Below the pieces are notes generated by a model. The model searched no databases, was not told the DNA's origin, and saw only the letters and a program-made list of their open reading frames with translations. A stretch of 64,000 nucleotides of DNA from SG8-4 sp964598225 (GTDB lineage Bacteria > Planctomycetota > Phycisphaerae > Sedimentisphaerales > Anaerobacaceae): positions 1 to 64,000 of the forward strand of contig CAZRBG010000020.1 in NCBI GenBank assembly GCA_964598225.1. Direction: 5' to 3'. Of the stretch, positions 8,713 to 16,199 are shown in pieces; the stretch's first letter is position 1; every line of letters begins with the position of its first letter. The position numbers and the translations under genes are program-made.

Positions 8713-8898
8713 GTTCGTAGTGACGCCGTCAGAGCCTGCCCCGAGCTTGACGAAGGGCGTTCGTAGCGAGGGCGTCTCGCCCTTGTTCCATACATGGCGA
8801 GGCGGGGACTCACCTCGCGACACAAGGGCGAGCCTGTCCGCGCCGTGAGGCGTCCCCAAGGGAAAGCCGCAGTCGAGGGGACGCCCTTGCCACGGCGG
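8713..8898. repeat. Composite palindromic repeat cluster
   Basis: This cluster holds a split copy of the GTAGTGACGCCGT..GGCGTT motif (8713-8762) interrupted by a 'gagcctgccccgagcttgacgaag' segment. It is followed by a GCGAGGGCGTCTCGCCCTTG arm and further inverted pieces ending GGGGACGCCCTTGCCACGG. Open frames here (for example 8636-8848) are repeat-derived and are not annotated. With flanks, it makes up the gene-free 8524-9130 interval. Confidence 0.75.
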
Positions 8899-9130
8899 TC
8901 AGCACTGCTGTTAGCAAATAAAGCGATAAACGCAATCCGCCTTTGGCGGACTTAAAAAGTGAACAATCAAAATCCCCAAACTCTGGGACGATAATAAAAG
9001 ATTGTGATAAACTGCTCATACTTGATAACATGCGGCCTGTGGACGGCTTTAGAGCCACCGGCCGGGGACGGCATAAGTTGAAGCGCCGTCCGTAAAGCAA
9101 ATGAAGAATTTCCTGGAAAAGGAGACAGGT

Positions 9131-10069
9131 ATGAGCGTCGAAATTACACGGCGAAACATATTGCAGGCCGTCGGTGCCGCTGCGGCGTCGTTAGCGCTCC
9201 CAGAGGCGCTCGGGGGCGCCCGGAAAGAATCGAAACAACCGGCGGCAGAACCGCTGACGTTTTTCGGCTGGTCGGATACCCATATCCCCGCCGGGGGCGA
9301 TGCGAGCAAACTTTTGCCGGCCGTAGATGCGATGAATCGCCTGCCGGGCACGGCATACCCGAAAGGGATCGGCGGCGCAGTGGATACGCCCGCGTTCGTG
9401 TTCAATTGCGGCGACATCACCGAATGGCCCACGCATCAGGCGAAGAAGAGCTACGAGGACCTGATCGCGAAGCGATTGAAGTATCCCAGCTTCGAGATTC
9501 TTGGCAATCACGACGACGCCGGGGCCGCGGGCTTCGAGAACGCGCCGCCGATCATGAAGGAATGGTTCAAGAGACGCTACGGCGACCTGAGCTACACCTT
9601 CGACCGGGGCGGCGTGCATTTCGTATGCCCCTTCTCGGCCTACGACGAGAGTCTGGGCAATCCCGCTCAGGACATAACAGACGAAGCGCTGGATTTCATC
9701 CGCAAGAACCTCCACCGCCACTACTCCCCCGCCCTCCTGCCCGATAAGTGGGCGTTGGTGCCGAAAGGCACGCCTACGGTGGTGGCGACGCACCTGTGCT
9801 TCGACGCAATCACCAACCGCGACAAATTCGTCGACGCCCTCGAAGGCGCCAACGTAATAATGGTCCTCGGCGGCCACTACCACAAAGCAAAAGTAACCAA
9901 GTACCGAGACATAAACTTCGTCCAGCTCCCATCAGTCAATTCCAACTGGCCCGAAGTAACAGTAATCCGAATAACCCCCACCCGCCTGACAGCAATCCCA
10001 TACGACTACAACAAAAACCAATGGACAACCACCCCAACCAAAACCCTCGACGTCAAGATTGGGAACTGA
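9131..10069 (+). CDS. Tat-exported calcineurin-like metallophosphatase
   Basis: A 312-residue protein. ATG 9131 is chosen because GGAGACAG lies just upstream and the protein then begins with a twin-arginine signal (TRRNILQAVGAAAASLAL). An ATG ten codons earlier lacks this support. The metallophosphoesterase signature is complete and in order: D49-x-H51 (SDTHI), GD (NCGDITEW), GNHD (LGNHDDAG), TH (VVATHLC) and GHxH (GGHYHKAK). These bind two metals and hydrolyse phosphomono- or diesters in the periplasm; the substrate is not known. The last 60 codons are strikingly rich in C and A at third positions compared with the rest of the gene. Confidence 0.88.
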   Translation: MSVEITRRNILQAVGAAAASLALPEALGGARKESKQPAAEPLTFFGWSDTHIPAGGDASKLLPAVDAMNRLPGTAYPKGIGGAVDTPAFVFNCGDITEWPTHQAKKSYEDLIAKRLKYPSFEILGNHDDAGAAGFENAPPIMKEWFKRRYGDLSYTFDRGGVHFVCPFSAYDESLGNPAQDITDEALDFIRKNLHRHYSPALLPDKWALVPKGTPTVVATHLCFDAITNRDKFVDALEGANVIMVLGGHYHKAKVTKYRDINFVQLPSVNSNWPEVTVIRITPTRLTAIPYDYNKNQWTTTPTKTLDVKIGN

Positions 10070-10377
10070 AACGACAGCAACCGCTATGTTCTTGCAGCAG
10101 ACAATATCAAGCACAACTCATTGAAAGATGCGCGGTTCACCCGGAACACCTAAGTACATAAACGTCCGTAATTGCACGCCCATATCCCTTGTATCTCTAA
10201 CTTTTTTTGTTATCTTGCGCCACTCGAAATGGTATAATGTAATATGGAACTGTAACAAAGTAGCCGATGTAGAGAAAAGAATTGGGGTTTGGCTGCTCTC
10301 TATTTCGACTGAGCAACAGCAGACCCGGATAAGTTGGGCTTGTTGAGCAAGAAGAACAATCCAAAACAGGATTAATA
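10070..10377 (+). promoter_or_regulatory. Intergenic region before the toxin-antitoxin pair, with a possible -10 box
   Basis: TGGTATAATG at 10230-10239 contains a perfect TATAAT (10233-10238) preceded by an extended TG. I see no well-spaced -35. It lies about 140 bp upstream of the XRE-ImmA gene. Nothing else is recognised in this 308-bp gap. Confidence 0.4.
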
Positions 10378-11574
10378 ATGCCGAAAGTAAACCACATAAT
10401 ACTACAGTGGGCCAGAGAAACGGCAGGGATGAGCGTGGAGGAAGCGGCCGCAAAGCTCGGCATTCGTCAGGCACGAGGCGTATCCCCCGTTGATCGGCTT
10501 GCTGCTCTCGAGGCAGGTGGCGAAATCCCAACTCGGGCACTTCTTGCAAAAATGGCAAAAAAGTATCGGCGACCGCTGTTGACATTCTATATGTCAGCAC
10601 CGCCACGAAAAGGAGATCGAGGTCAGGATTTCCGGACACTTCCGGAAGATTACCCAGATACCGATGAGGCATTATTGGATGCGCTTATTCGCGATGTAAA
10701 GGCTCGACAGAGTATGGTCCGAGCGCTTCTCGAAGATGAAGAGGAGGCCCAACATCTTTCATTCGTCGGCTCGATGAGAATGAACCGGGGGGTATCCGCA
10801 GTCCTGTCATCCATACGGGAAACAATCCAATTGGATGTGGCCGAATTTCGCGCTGAACGTTCCGCTTCCGATGCGTTCGCACTATTGCGCAGTCGAGTTG
10901 AAGCAGCGGGAATTTTTGTTCTCCTCATCGGCGATCTCGGAAGCTATCATACTGCGATAGATTTGGAGGTATTTCGTGGATTCGCTCTGGCAGACGACAT
11001 AGCTCCGTTTGTTATAATCAATGATCGAGACGCGCGCTCAGCGTGGTCATTCACTTTGATTCACGAACTCGCTCACATCTGGCTTGGACAGACAGGAGTC
11101 AGCGGCTTGAGGGCAGAGATCTCAATCGAGCGATTCTGTAACGACATTGCGAGTGAATTCCTATTGCCTAACTCCGAGCTTGAGCAGCTTGAGATTGACA
11201 GCGCCATGGATCTCAAGTCAGCTCAAAACCAAATAAGTGAATTTGCATTGAATCGGAACCTTAGTGCCTCAATGGTTGCGTACAAACTTTATCGCACGGG
11301 CGCCGTTGATTTTGAGAGATGGAAACTTCTAAGTGAAACCTTCCGAAAAATGTGGATCGCCCAACGAAACGAAAGGCGTGCTAAAGCACGTGAACAGAAA
11401 ACCGGCGGTCCAACCTATTATCCTGTTCGTCGCCATCGTATCGGAAAAGCGTTGCTGGAACTAATCAGTTCTATGATGCGCGCCGGTGCTATAACGACAT
11501 CCAAAGCGGGAAAGGTGCTCGGCGTTAAGGCCAAAAACGTACAAACTCTTATCGATACTGGTGGATTGCCTTAG
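10378..11574 (+). CDS. XRE helix-turn-helix / ImmA-IrrE (COG2856-type) metallopeptidase
   Basis: A 398-residue protein with AGGA upstream of ATG 10378. Residues 8-60 form a Cro/C1-type helix-turn-helix (WARETAGMSVEEAAAKLG...LAALEAGGEIPTRALLAKMAKKY). The central domain carries the zinc-peptidase motif HELAH at 229-233 (LIHELAHIWLG), followed by SIERFCNDIASEFLLP, typical of the ImmA/IrrE family. The C-terminal 50 residues look like a further small helical DNA-binding unit (RIGKALLELISSMMRAGAITTSKAGKVLG). Such proteins act as antitoxins or regulators that control, and sometimes cleave, a partner. The next gene starts 9 bp later, and its ribosome-binding site overlaps this stop codon, so the two are co-translated. 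Confidence 0.9.
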   Translation: MPKVNHIILQWARETAGMSVEEAAAKLGIRQARGVSPVDRLAALEAGGEIPTRALLAKMAKKYRRPLLTFYMSAPPRKGDRGQDFRTLPEDYPDTDEALLDALIRDVKARQSMVRALLEDEEEAQHLSFVGSMRMNRGVSAVLSSIRETIQLDVAEFRAERSASDAFALLRSRVEAAGIFVLLIGDLGSYHTAIDLEVFRGFALADDIAPFVIINDRDARSAWSFTLIHELAHIWLGQTGVSGLRAEISIERFCNDIASEFLLPNSELEQLEIDSAMDLKSAQNQISEFALNRNLSASMVAYKLYRTGAVDFERWKLLSETFRKMWIAQRNERRAKAREQKTGGPTYYPVRRHRIGKALLELISSMMRAGAITTSKAGKVLGVKAKNVQTLIDTGGLP

Positions 11575-11583
11575 GAAACTCGG

Positions 11584-12084
11584 TTGCTTTACTTGCTTGA
11601 TGCAAATGTTCTAATTGATGCCAACAGGGATTACTATCCGCTTGAGCGAGTACCCGAGTTTTGGGAATGGCTTGAGAACGCCGCCGGGAATGGGCATGTA
11701 AAGATACCACTTGAAGTTTATGAAGAAATAAAAGAAGGTGACGATGAACTTGCGATTTGGGCAAAGCAAGAACGAATAAAGACAGCGCTCCGCTTTCAAG
11801 AAGAAGTCGAAGTCTCTTTGGTTTCACGCGCAATCGACCAAGGGTACGCAACTGATTTGACCGATGACGAGGTCGAGAAAATAGGTCGTGATCCATTCTT
11901 GATAGCGTATGCCTTGAAAGATGCCGGTAACAGATGTGTGGTAACTACTGAAGTATCAAAGTCCAGTAGAAGCCGGGCAAATCGTCATCTCCCTGATGTA
12001 TGCCGTGATCTTGGGATAGCTTGTTACCACACTTTTGAGTTTTTAAGGGCTCTAAATTTCAGCACCAGATGGAATTCCACTTGA
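11584..12084 (+). CDS. DUF4411/PIN-like toxin
   Basis: A 166-residue protein. The start is TTG 11584, preceded by TTAGGAAACTCGG; the frame then begins LYLLDANVLIDANRDYYP, the acidic opening of PIN-like nucleases (D6 and D12 as candidate metal ligands). Further acidic positions lie at DDEVEKIGRDPFLIAYAL and VVTTEVS, as in PIN domains. I read it as DUF4411, a family often found next to COG2856 peptidases and proposed as a type II toxin-antitoxin pair. The predicted toxin is an RNase held in check by the preceding gene. No inactivating change is seen. Confidence 0.85.
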   Translation: MLYLLDANVLIDANRDYYPLERVPEFWEWLENAAGNGHVKIPLEVYEEIKEGDDELAIWAKQERIKTALRFQEEVEVSLVSRAIDQGYATDLTDDEVEKIGRDPFLIAYALKDAGNRCVVTTEVSKSSRSRANRHLPDVCRDLGIACYHTFEFLRALNFSTRWNST

Positions 12085-12255
12085 GACATACTTGAGTGAC
12101 CCATCTCGCCTTCTGCATCTATTATCGAATTATAATTTAGTAGGGATGTAACCTATTTTCTCGTTTCTCTTTTTCTAATTTCCTGTCACCTCGTCTGCCA
12201 ATAATAAGGTGCGTCCCTACCCTATTTTCACCTCGTACCGACGAAATATAAGCCA

Positions 12256-12549
12256 TCACAGCGCTTCGGCGTGCAGCTTCAAGCCAAGAGCTGAAATAAC
12301 TTTCAGGATCGTATCGAATGCCGGGACTCTATCGCCGGAAAGAGCTTTGTAGAGGCTTTCGCGTGACAAACCGGCTTCGCGCGCAACCTGCGACATGCCT
12401 TTGGCGCGTGCAATATCTCCGAGAGCTTTGGCAATGAAAGCGGCGTCGCCGTTTGCTTCCTCGATGCAGGCCTCCAGGTAAGCAGCCATCTCCTCCGGAG
12501 TCCTCAGATGTTCGGCAACGTCGTATCGTGTAGTTTTGGTTTTAGCCAT
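12256..12549 (-). CDS. Orphan HigA-like antidote of an addiction module
   Basis: A 97-residue protein starting MAKTKTTRYDVAEHLRTPEEM. Its C-terminal half is a helix-turn-helix (MSQVAREAGLSRESLYKALSG, then FDTILKVISALGLKL). This matches the 'probable addiction module antidote' family, whose usual partner is a RelE-like killer protein encoded just upstream. Here the partner is reduced to a 23-residue stub that overlaps this gene's start (12542-12613). The antitoxin itself looks complete and has an operator-like palindrome in its promoter, so it could still act as a free regulator of itself or of related modules elsewhere. Confidence 0.85.
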   Translation of the reverse strand: MAKTKTTRYDVAEHLRTPEEMAAYLEACIEEANGDAAFIAKALGDIARAKGMSQVAREAGLSRESLYKALSGDRVPAFDTILKVISALGLKLHAEAL

Positions 12550-12613
12550 AATTAATGTCACGCAAGCCGTCGATCCATTTAGCAAACGTATCCGTCTTAC
12601 GAATTTCAATCAT
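12542..12613 (-). pseudogene. Stub of a RelE-like addiction-module killer toxin
   Basis: ATG 12611-12613 opens MIEIRKTDTFAKWIDGLRD, which matches the usual first 19 residues of the killer family, then ends abruptly with INYG and TAA (12542-12544). The antitoxin ATG lies inside the last codons. Full toxins have about 95-100 residues, so an internal deletion removed the catalytic part but kept the promoter, the start and the translational coupling to the antitoxin. Confidence 0.75.
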
Positions 12614-12621
12614 CCAATTGT

Positions 12622-12648
12622 TGTAGCCCATTGGCTACATACAGTCAA
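12622..12648 (-). promoter_or_regulatory. Promoter with overlapping antitoxin operator
   Basis: On the minus strand, TTGACT (12643-12648) and TACAAC are 17 bp apart and form a good sigma-70-type promoter. The inverted repeat TGTAGCC-aatg-GGCTACA (12622-12639) covers the spacer and the -10. This is the expected place for self-repression by the HTH antitoxin downstream. Confidence 0.65.
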
Positions 12649-12857
12649 TAATTTTTTTGAGGGTTCGGTATAGTGTCCGACGATTTGCATTAATGCTTCT
12701 GGAAATGAGTAAGATGTCCCCGGATTTCCTCAGGGAGGCTAAAGGAATCATGCCGTTATTCTTCGCATGTCCCCAACTTTCTGCATTGCAGCAATGTAAT
12801 CATAACTCATCTTTGCTAATAATCACGGCATGCGCCTTTAGCTTCCCCTTTCGGCTA

Positions 12858-13445
12858 CTACTTGTTCTTTTTCTCAGTTTTTTCAGACCTCGTGAGGTCT
12901 AACACAACCACAGCGATGGACAACAATCCTATTAAGAAAGTTGACACAACGAACCGCTCTCTATTGCGGGAGTCAATAATCCAATTTGTCAAGTCACCAA
13001 GATTCCCAATCGGTTCTACATTATCCTCATCAATTGTCCCGATGGGCATACTTGGCCTTTGGTAGTTGTACAAAACGGCAACTGGAGATGACGCGGGAGC
13101 AAATTTGGGATTCGGCCACTCTGTCGGCAGATTATCACCAACATCTGGCCTCAATGTGCCTCCGATTCGCACTATGGTTGTTGGAGAGGTACCACGTTTG
13201 GAAAGGTCGATGACTTTCTGGTTATTGGTATTATGCAATATTAGTCTCAATAAGTCGTTAAATATAGGTTCATCATCAGGAATCACTATATCTGGAAATC
13301 CCTTGGGGCTTGATAGTCGTTGTATTCCCTCAGCCACTATTGTTCTTCCCCTAAAACGGTCCCACCAACCGCAATGATCTCCACATGCATAGAGCAGCGA
13401 CAGAACAGGTATTAAAAGTGGCAATATTATTCGTACGTTTTTCAT
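12858..13445 (-). CDS. Hypothetical membrane-anchored protein
   Basis: A 195-residue protein with a hydrophobic N-terminus (MKNVRIILPLLIPVLSLLYAC; the Cys at 21 could be lipidated), a roughly 130-residue soluble part, and one transmembrane helix near the C-terminus (RFVVSTFLIGLLSIAVVVLDL) followed by a basic tail. I do not recognise the family. No clear ribosome-binding site precedes ATG 13443-13445, and the DNA is AT-rich like the rest of this accessory island. It could also be a surface or phage-related protein. Confidence 0.5.
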   Translation of the reverse strand: MKNVRIILPLLIPVLSLLYACGDHCGWWDRFRGRTIVAEGIQRLSSPKGFPDIVIPDDEPIFNDLLRLILHNTNNQKVIDLSKRGTSPTTIVRIGGTLRPDVGDNLPTEWPNPKFAPASSPVAVLYNYQRPSMPIGTIDEDNVEPIGNLGDLTNWIIDSRNRERFVVSTFLIGLLSIAVVVLDLTRSEKTEKKNK

Positions 13446-13814
13446 TTAAAATCAATCTCGTACATGACTATGTTCCATTATTATATACGCATGAGAGCCT
13501 TATAAAATCACACACAGAAAACTGCCTATCTCACAAAATCAACCCCCTTGCGGGTGTTTTTTACTCATCTATACATAAAGGTGTTTCTCAACAGACAAAT
13601 ATAGACTTCGGACTAATTAAAGTTAATCGATATATTTTCTCACACACTGCCCGATTTCGGCTATTTTGGACTCCATTGTGCTGATCTGTTAAAGGTGTAA
13701 GGTTCATGGTTCTTTCGCCACGGGTTTTTCCTTCTCTTTACTTTAACTCCCTGAGCGTATTGTGTATTTTACCTATTGTCCCAGACAACGGCAAGCAAAT
13801 TCGGAAAAATTTAT

Positions 13815-13911
13815 AGACGGGATTACAGGATAAAGCAGGATTTATATTTTGAAAAGACTTTTGAAACCACATATGTTGACCAAAATCCTTGTCAATCCTG
13901 TTATCCTGTCT
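13815..13911. repeat. Inverted-repeat element ('acaggataaagcaggattt')
   Basis: The arm at 13815-13843 and the arm at 13883-13911 are imperfect inverted repeats of about 29 bp (ACAGGATAAAGCAGGATTT against AAATCCTTGTCAATCCTGT). They could form a long hairpin. The interior encodes nothing recognisable. Confidence 0.6.
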
Positions 13912-14160
13912 AAATTAGCATTTTTTGTTTGATATTTACTCAATAATATGGTATAATGTGTAGAAATAGAATACAGAATGCAGGAGACAGAAGGGTAGGG
14001 AATCGGGGAAAAACAGAATATCCAATAATCAAGAAGGAATATCGATGTCGAAACTGGATTCCCGCCTCCGCGGGAATGACACTGGGCAGCCATAATTCTT
14101 AATAGAACACTGTAAATCTGTGAAACTTGTGCCATAGGTATCTGTGTCTATGAGTAATAT

Positions 14161-14490
14161 TGTAAAACAAAGCCAATCTATTCGTGCTGCGTGCTGCGGT
14201 GTGCGTACTGCGATAACGAAATATACAAAACGAACCCAATTTATTCGTATTGTGTACTGCATGATGCGTATTGCGGAAAAGGAATTTGTAAAACAAAGCC
14301 AATGTTGGAAGTCCGAACTGGACGTAAATGTTTTTATTGGAAAGGATTATGGATATATGCTCCGGCTTGGCGGGCGGAAAAACAAAGCCAATTCAAAGCC
14401 GAAATACTGCATTCCTGCCTTCGCAGGAATGACAGTCCTTTTTCTGTGTTCTCTGTGGCTTGCATAAAAAATGTAAAACAAAGCCAACTT
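14161..14490. repeat. Five spaced copies of an AAAACAAAGCCAA motif
   Basis: Copies begin near 14163, 14226, 14290, 14378 and 14474. The second is diverged (caaaacgaacccaa). Spacing runs from about 62 to 96 bp, too irregular and too long for CRISPR, and the spacers include related fragments such as 'tgcgtactgcg' and 'tgatgcgtattgcgg'. It appears to be a decayed local repeat field. Confidence 0.6.
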
Positions 14491-14551
14491 ATGCCAAAAG
14501 GGGTAGACGCGGGTGCATTGACGGGACAGGAAGGAGATGCTGATGGGAGAC

Positions 14552-14622
14552 AGCGGCTGAAGGGAATCGAACCCTCATAGCTGGCTTGGGAAGCCAGTGC
14601 ATTACCACTATGCTACAGCCGC
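14552..14622 (-). tRNA. tRNA-Gly(CCC)
   Basis: A 71-nt cloverleaf on the minus strand. The acceptor stem GCGGCTG pairs with CAGCCGC, with discriminator U and no encoded CCA. The D-arm reads GTAGCATAGTGGTAATGC. The anticodon stem CTGGC/GCCAG holds the loop TTCCCAA (anticodon CCC at 14588-14590, reading GGG). The T-arm GAGGG-TTCGATT-CCCTT is regular. It is the only tRNA seen in the window. Confidence 0.95.
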
Positions 14623-14817
14623 ATCAGGTAATCCGCCTACGGCGGACCCAATCAAGAGAAGTATACACAACGCCGGGAAGGATTGCCAGAATTTTTTCGC
14701 ACAATCCGAAGTGTTCCGGTGGCCTGTCAGCAGGCTCACGATACACATTATCGGAGTGCTGGAGAAAGCTGCTTTTTGCCGGAGACTGGATGGCCTATCT
14801 GCCGATATCTGGTAGGT

Positions 14818-16050
14818 ATGTACCGGCAATCTCGGGTAATAATCAAGCTCTGCGTGTTGAGCCTTTTGCCGCTCTCGGCAGAGGCGTCGGCAGGCAGCCG
14901 TTCGGCCGGCTCGCTGCGCTCGATGGCGCGGATTTACATGGCCGCGGGCGGCTACGAAAAGGCCCGGCCGCTGCTGGAAAACGCGCTGGACATGACCAGA
15001 GACGCTCAGGCGCCGGATTCGGAGATGTGCGGTTGCGTGCTCGATCTGGCGTTCGTATACAAGAGCCAGGGCAGGTTCGCCGAGGCGGAAGAGATGTGCC
15101 GCAGGGGGCTGGATCTGCAGGAAAAGATCAACGGCCGGAACCATCCTCATGTGGCGCATACGCTGAGGATCCTGAGCAAGATTTATCAGGGGCAGGTCCG
15201 ATACAGCCGGGCGGCCGAAGCGCTCGAGCGGGCAACCTCCTTCATGGAAAAGGTTGCCGACGATGACGGCGTGGAAATGGCGCCGTTGCGGGTGGACATG
15301 GCTCGCCTGCTCGTCACGCAGGGCCGTTACGCACGGGCCGAGGCGCTGTTTAACGAGGCGCTGAATGCGATCGAGAACAGCTACGGCCCCGAACACGCAT
15401 ACACGGCGAAGGTGCTCACGAGCATGGCAAGGTTGTACGTCCGGCAGCAGCGGCACACGCGGGCGGAGGAACTGGCTTCCAGAGCTCTGACGGTGCTGGA
15501 AAAGGTCTACGGCGAGAACCATCATTTCCTCGTGCCGGCGTGGCTGGTGTTGTCACAAACCCGGCAGGCTGATGGCGAACCGGACGAAGCGAAGGCGTTG
15601 CTGGACAGGGCGCTGGCGGTGACATCACAGCGTGTTGACCGCAGTCGATTTGCCGCCAGTGACGTTCTGAACAGGCTGGGAGAGTTTCACATCTCTTGCG
15701 AAGATTACCGCCGAGCCGCGTCGGTTTTGCGAAAAGCTCTGGAGACAACCGAAAGCTCGCAGGAAGAAGCGAGCGAGCGGACTGCAACAGCGCTCAACAA
15801 TCTGGCTAAAGTGCACATAAGTCGCGACAATCACCGCCGAGCACAGGAACTGTGCCTCGAGGCATTGGATATTCTCGAGCGGATCCTTGACGAGCATCAC
15901 CCGTACGTTGCCGACGTGCTCGAGACACTGGCCGAGTCGTACCGCCTAAGCGGTAACGCGCCGGAGGCCGGACGCCTGGAGGAACGGGTCGAGCAAATAC
16001 GCGGACAAGAACGGCTCGCTTACGCCCAGGAGGCCGCCGCCCTCAGGTAA
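14818..16050 (+). CDS. Exported tetratricopeptide-repeat protein
   Basis: About 410 residues from ATG 14818. This start is preferred over an upstream in-frame ATG at 14683 because it follows GGTAGGT and opens a plausible signal peptide (VIIKLCVLSLLPLSAEASA). The rest is a chain of about eight kinesin-light-chain-like TPR units of roughly 42 residues, with recurring motifs such as YEKARPLLENALDM, FAEAEEMCRRGLDLQEKI, YARAEALFNEALNAIE and HTRAEELASRALTVLEKV, each followed by HPHVA/HAYTA-type turns. TPR solenoids mediate protein-protein contact. The convergent neighbour is an outer-membrane TpsB-like protein; whether they work together is unknown. Confidence 0.85.
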   Translation: MYRQSRVIIKLCVLSLLPLSAEASAGSRSAGSLRSMARIYMAAGGYEKARPLLENALDMTRDAQAPDSEMCGCVLDLAFVYKSQGRFAEAEEMCRRGLDLQEKINGRNHPHVAHTLRILSKIYQGQVRYSRAAEALERATSFMEKVADDDGVEMAPLRVDMARLLVTQGRYARAEALFNEALNAIENSYGPEHAYTAKVLTSMARLYVRQQRHTRAEELASRALTVLEKVYGENHHFLVPAWLVLSQTRQADGEPDEAKALLDRALAVTSQRVDRSRFAASDVLNRLGEFHISCEDYRRAASVLRKALETTESSQEEASERTATALNNLAKVHISRDNHRRAQELCLEALDILERILDEHHPYVADVLETLAESYRLSGNAPEAGRLEERVEQIRGQERLAYAQEAAALR

Positions 16051-16065
16051 GGGGGTGTGTGAGAA

Positions 16066-16176
16066 GTAGCACGGGCGTCTCGCCCGTGGAAGACGACGAT
16101 TGCAGCGCCAAGCCTGTCCCGAACGGAGTCGAAGGGATGGCCCTGCGACTCATGGGCAAGATGCCCATGCCACGAC
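16066..16176. repeat. Palindromic repeat, 'cgggcgtctcgcccg' family
   Basis: GTAGCACGGGCGTCTCGCCCGTGG (16066-16089) and CATGGGCAAGATGCCCATGCCACGAC (16151-16176) are each local palindromes and partial inverted copies of each other. They are related to the guaA element. They fill the gap between the convergent TPR and TpsB genes. Confidence 0.75.
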
Positions 16177-16199
16177 AAACCGGCTTCTCGCACACGCTC

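Larger units (their letters stand above)
13446..14551. other. Long non-coding interval with repeats
   Basis: This is about 1.1 kb without a believable gene. It holds an inverted-repeat element (13815-13911), a 'gaatacagaatgcaggagacagaa' segment also found near 37950, two 'ttcc(c)gcctccgcgggaatgac'-type pieces (14051-14080 and 14402-14432), and five dispersed copies of an AAAACAAAGCCAA motif. Open frames here are repeat-derived. Confidence 0.7.

Noticed and set aside
8636..8848. Open frame reading GEGVSPLFHTWRGGDSP
   Set aside because: It consists of the palindromic repeat translated; such frames recur wherever the repeat occurs and are not genes.
14161..14490. Possible CRISPR array
   Set aside because: Repeat units are short and diverged, spacers vary from about 49 to 83 bp and share sequence with one another, and no cas gene is present.
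14144..14580. Overlapping open frames reading KTKPM / KTNPIY
   Set aside because: They follow the repeated AAAACAAAGCCAA motif, run into the tRNA gene, and have no ribosome-binding site.
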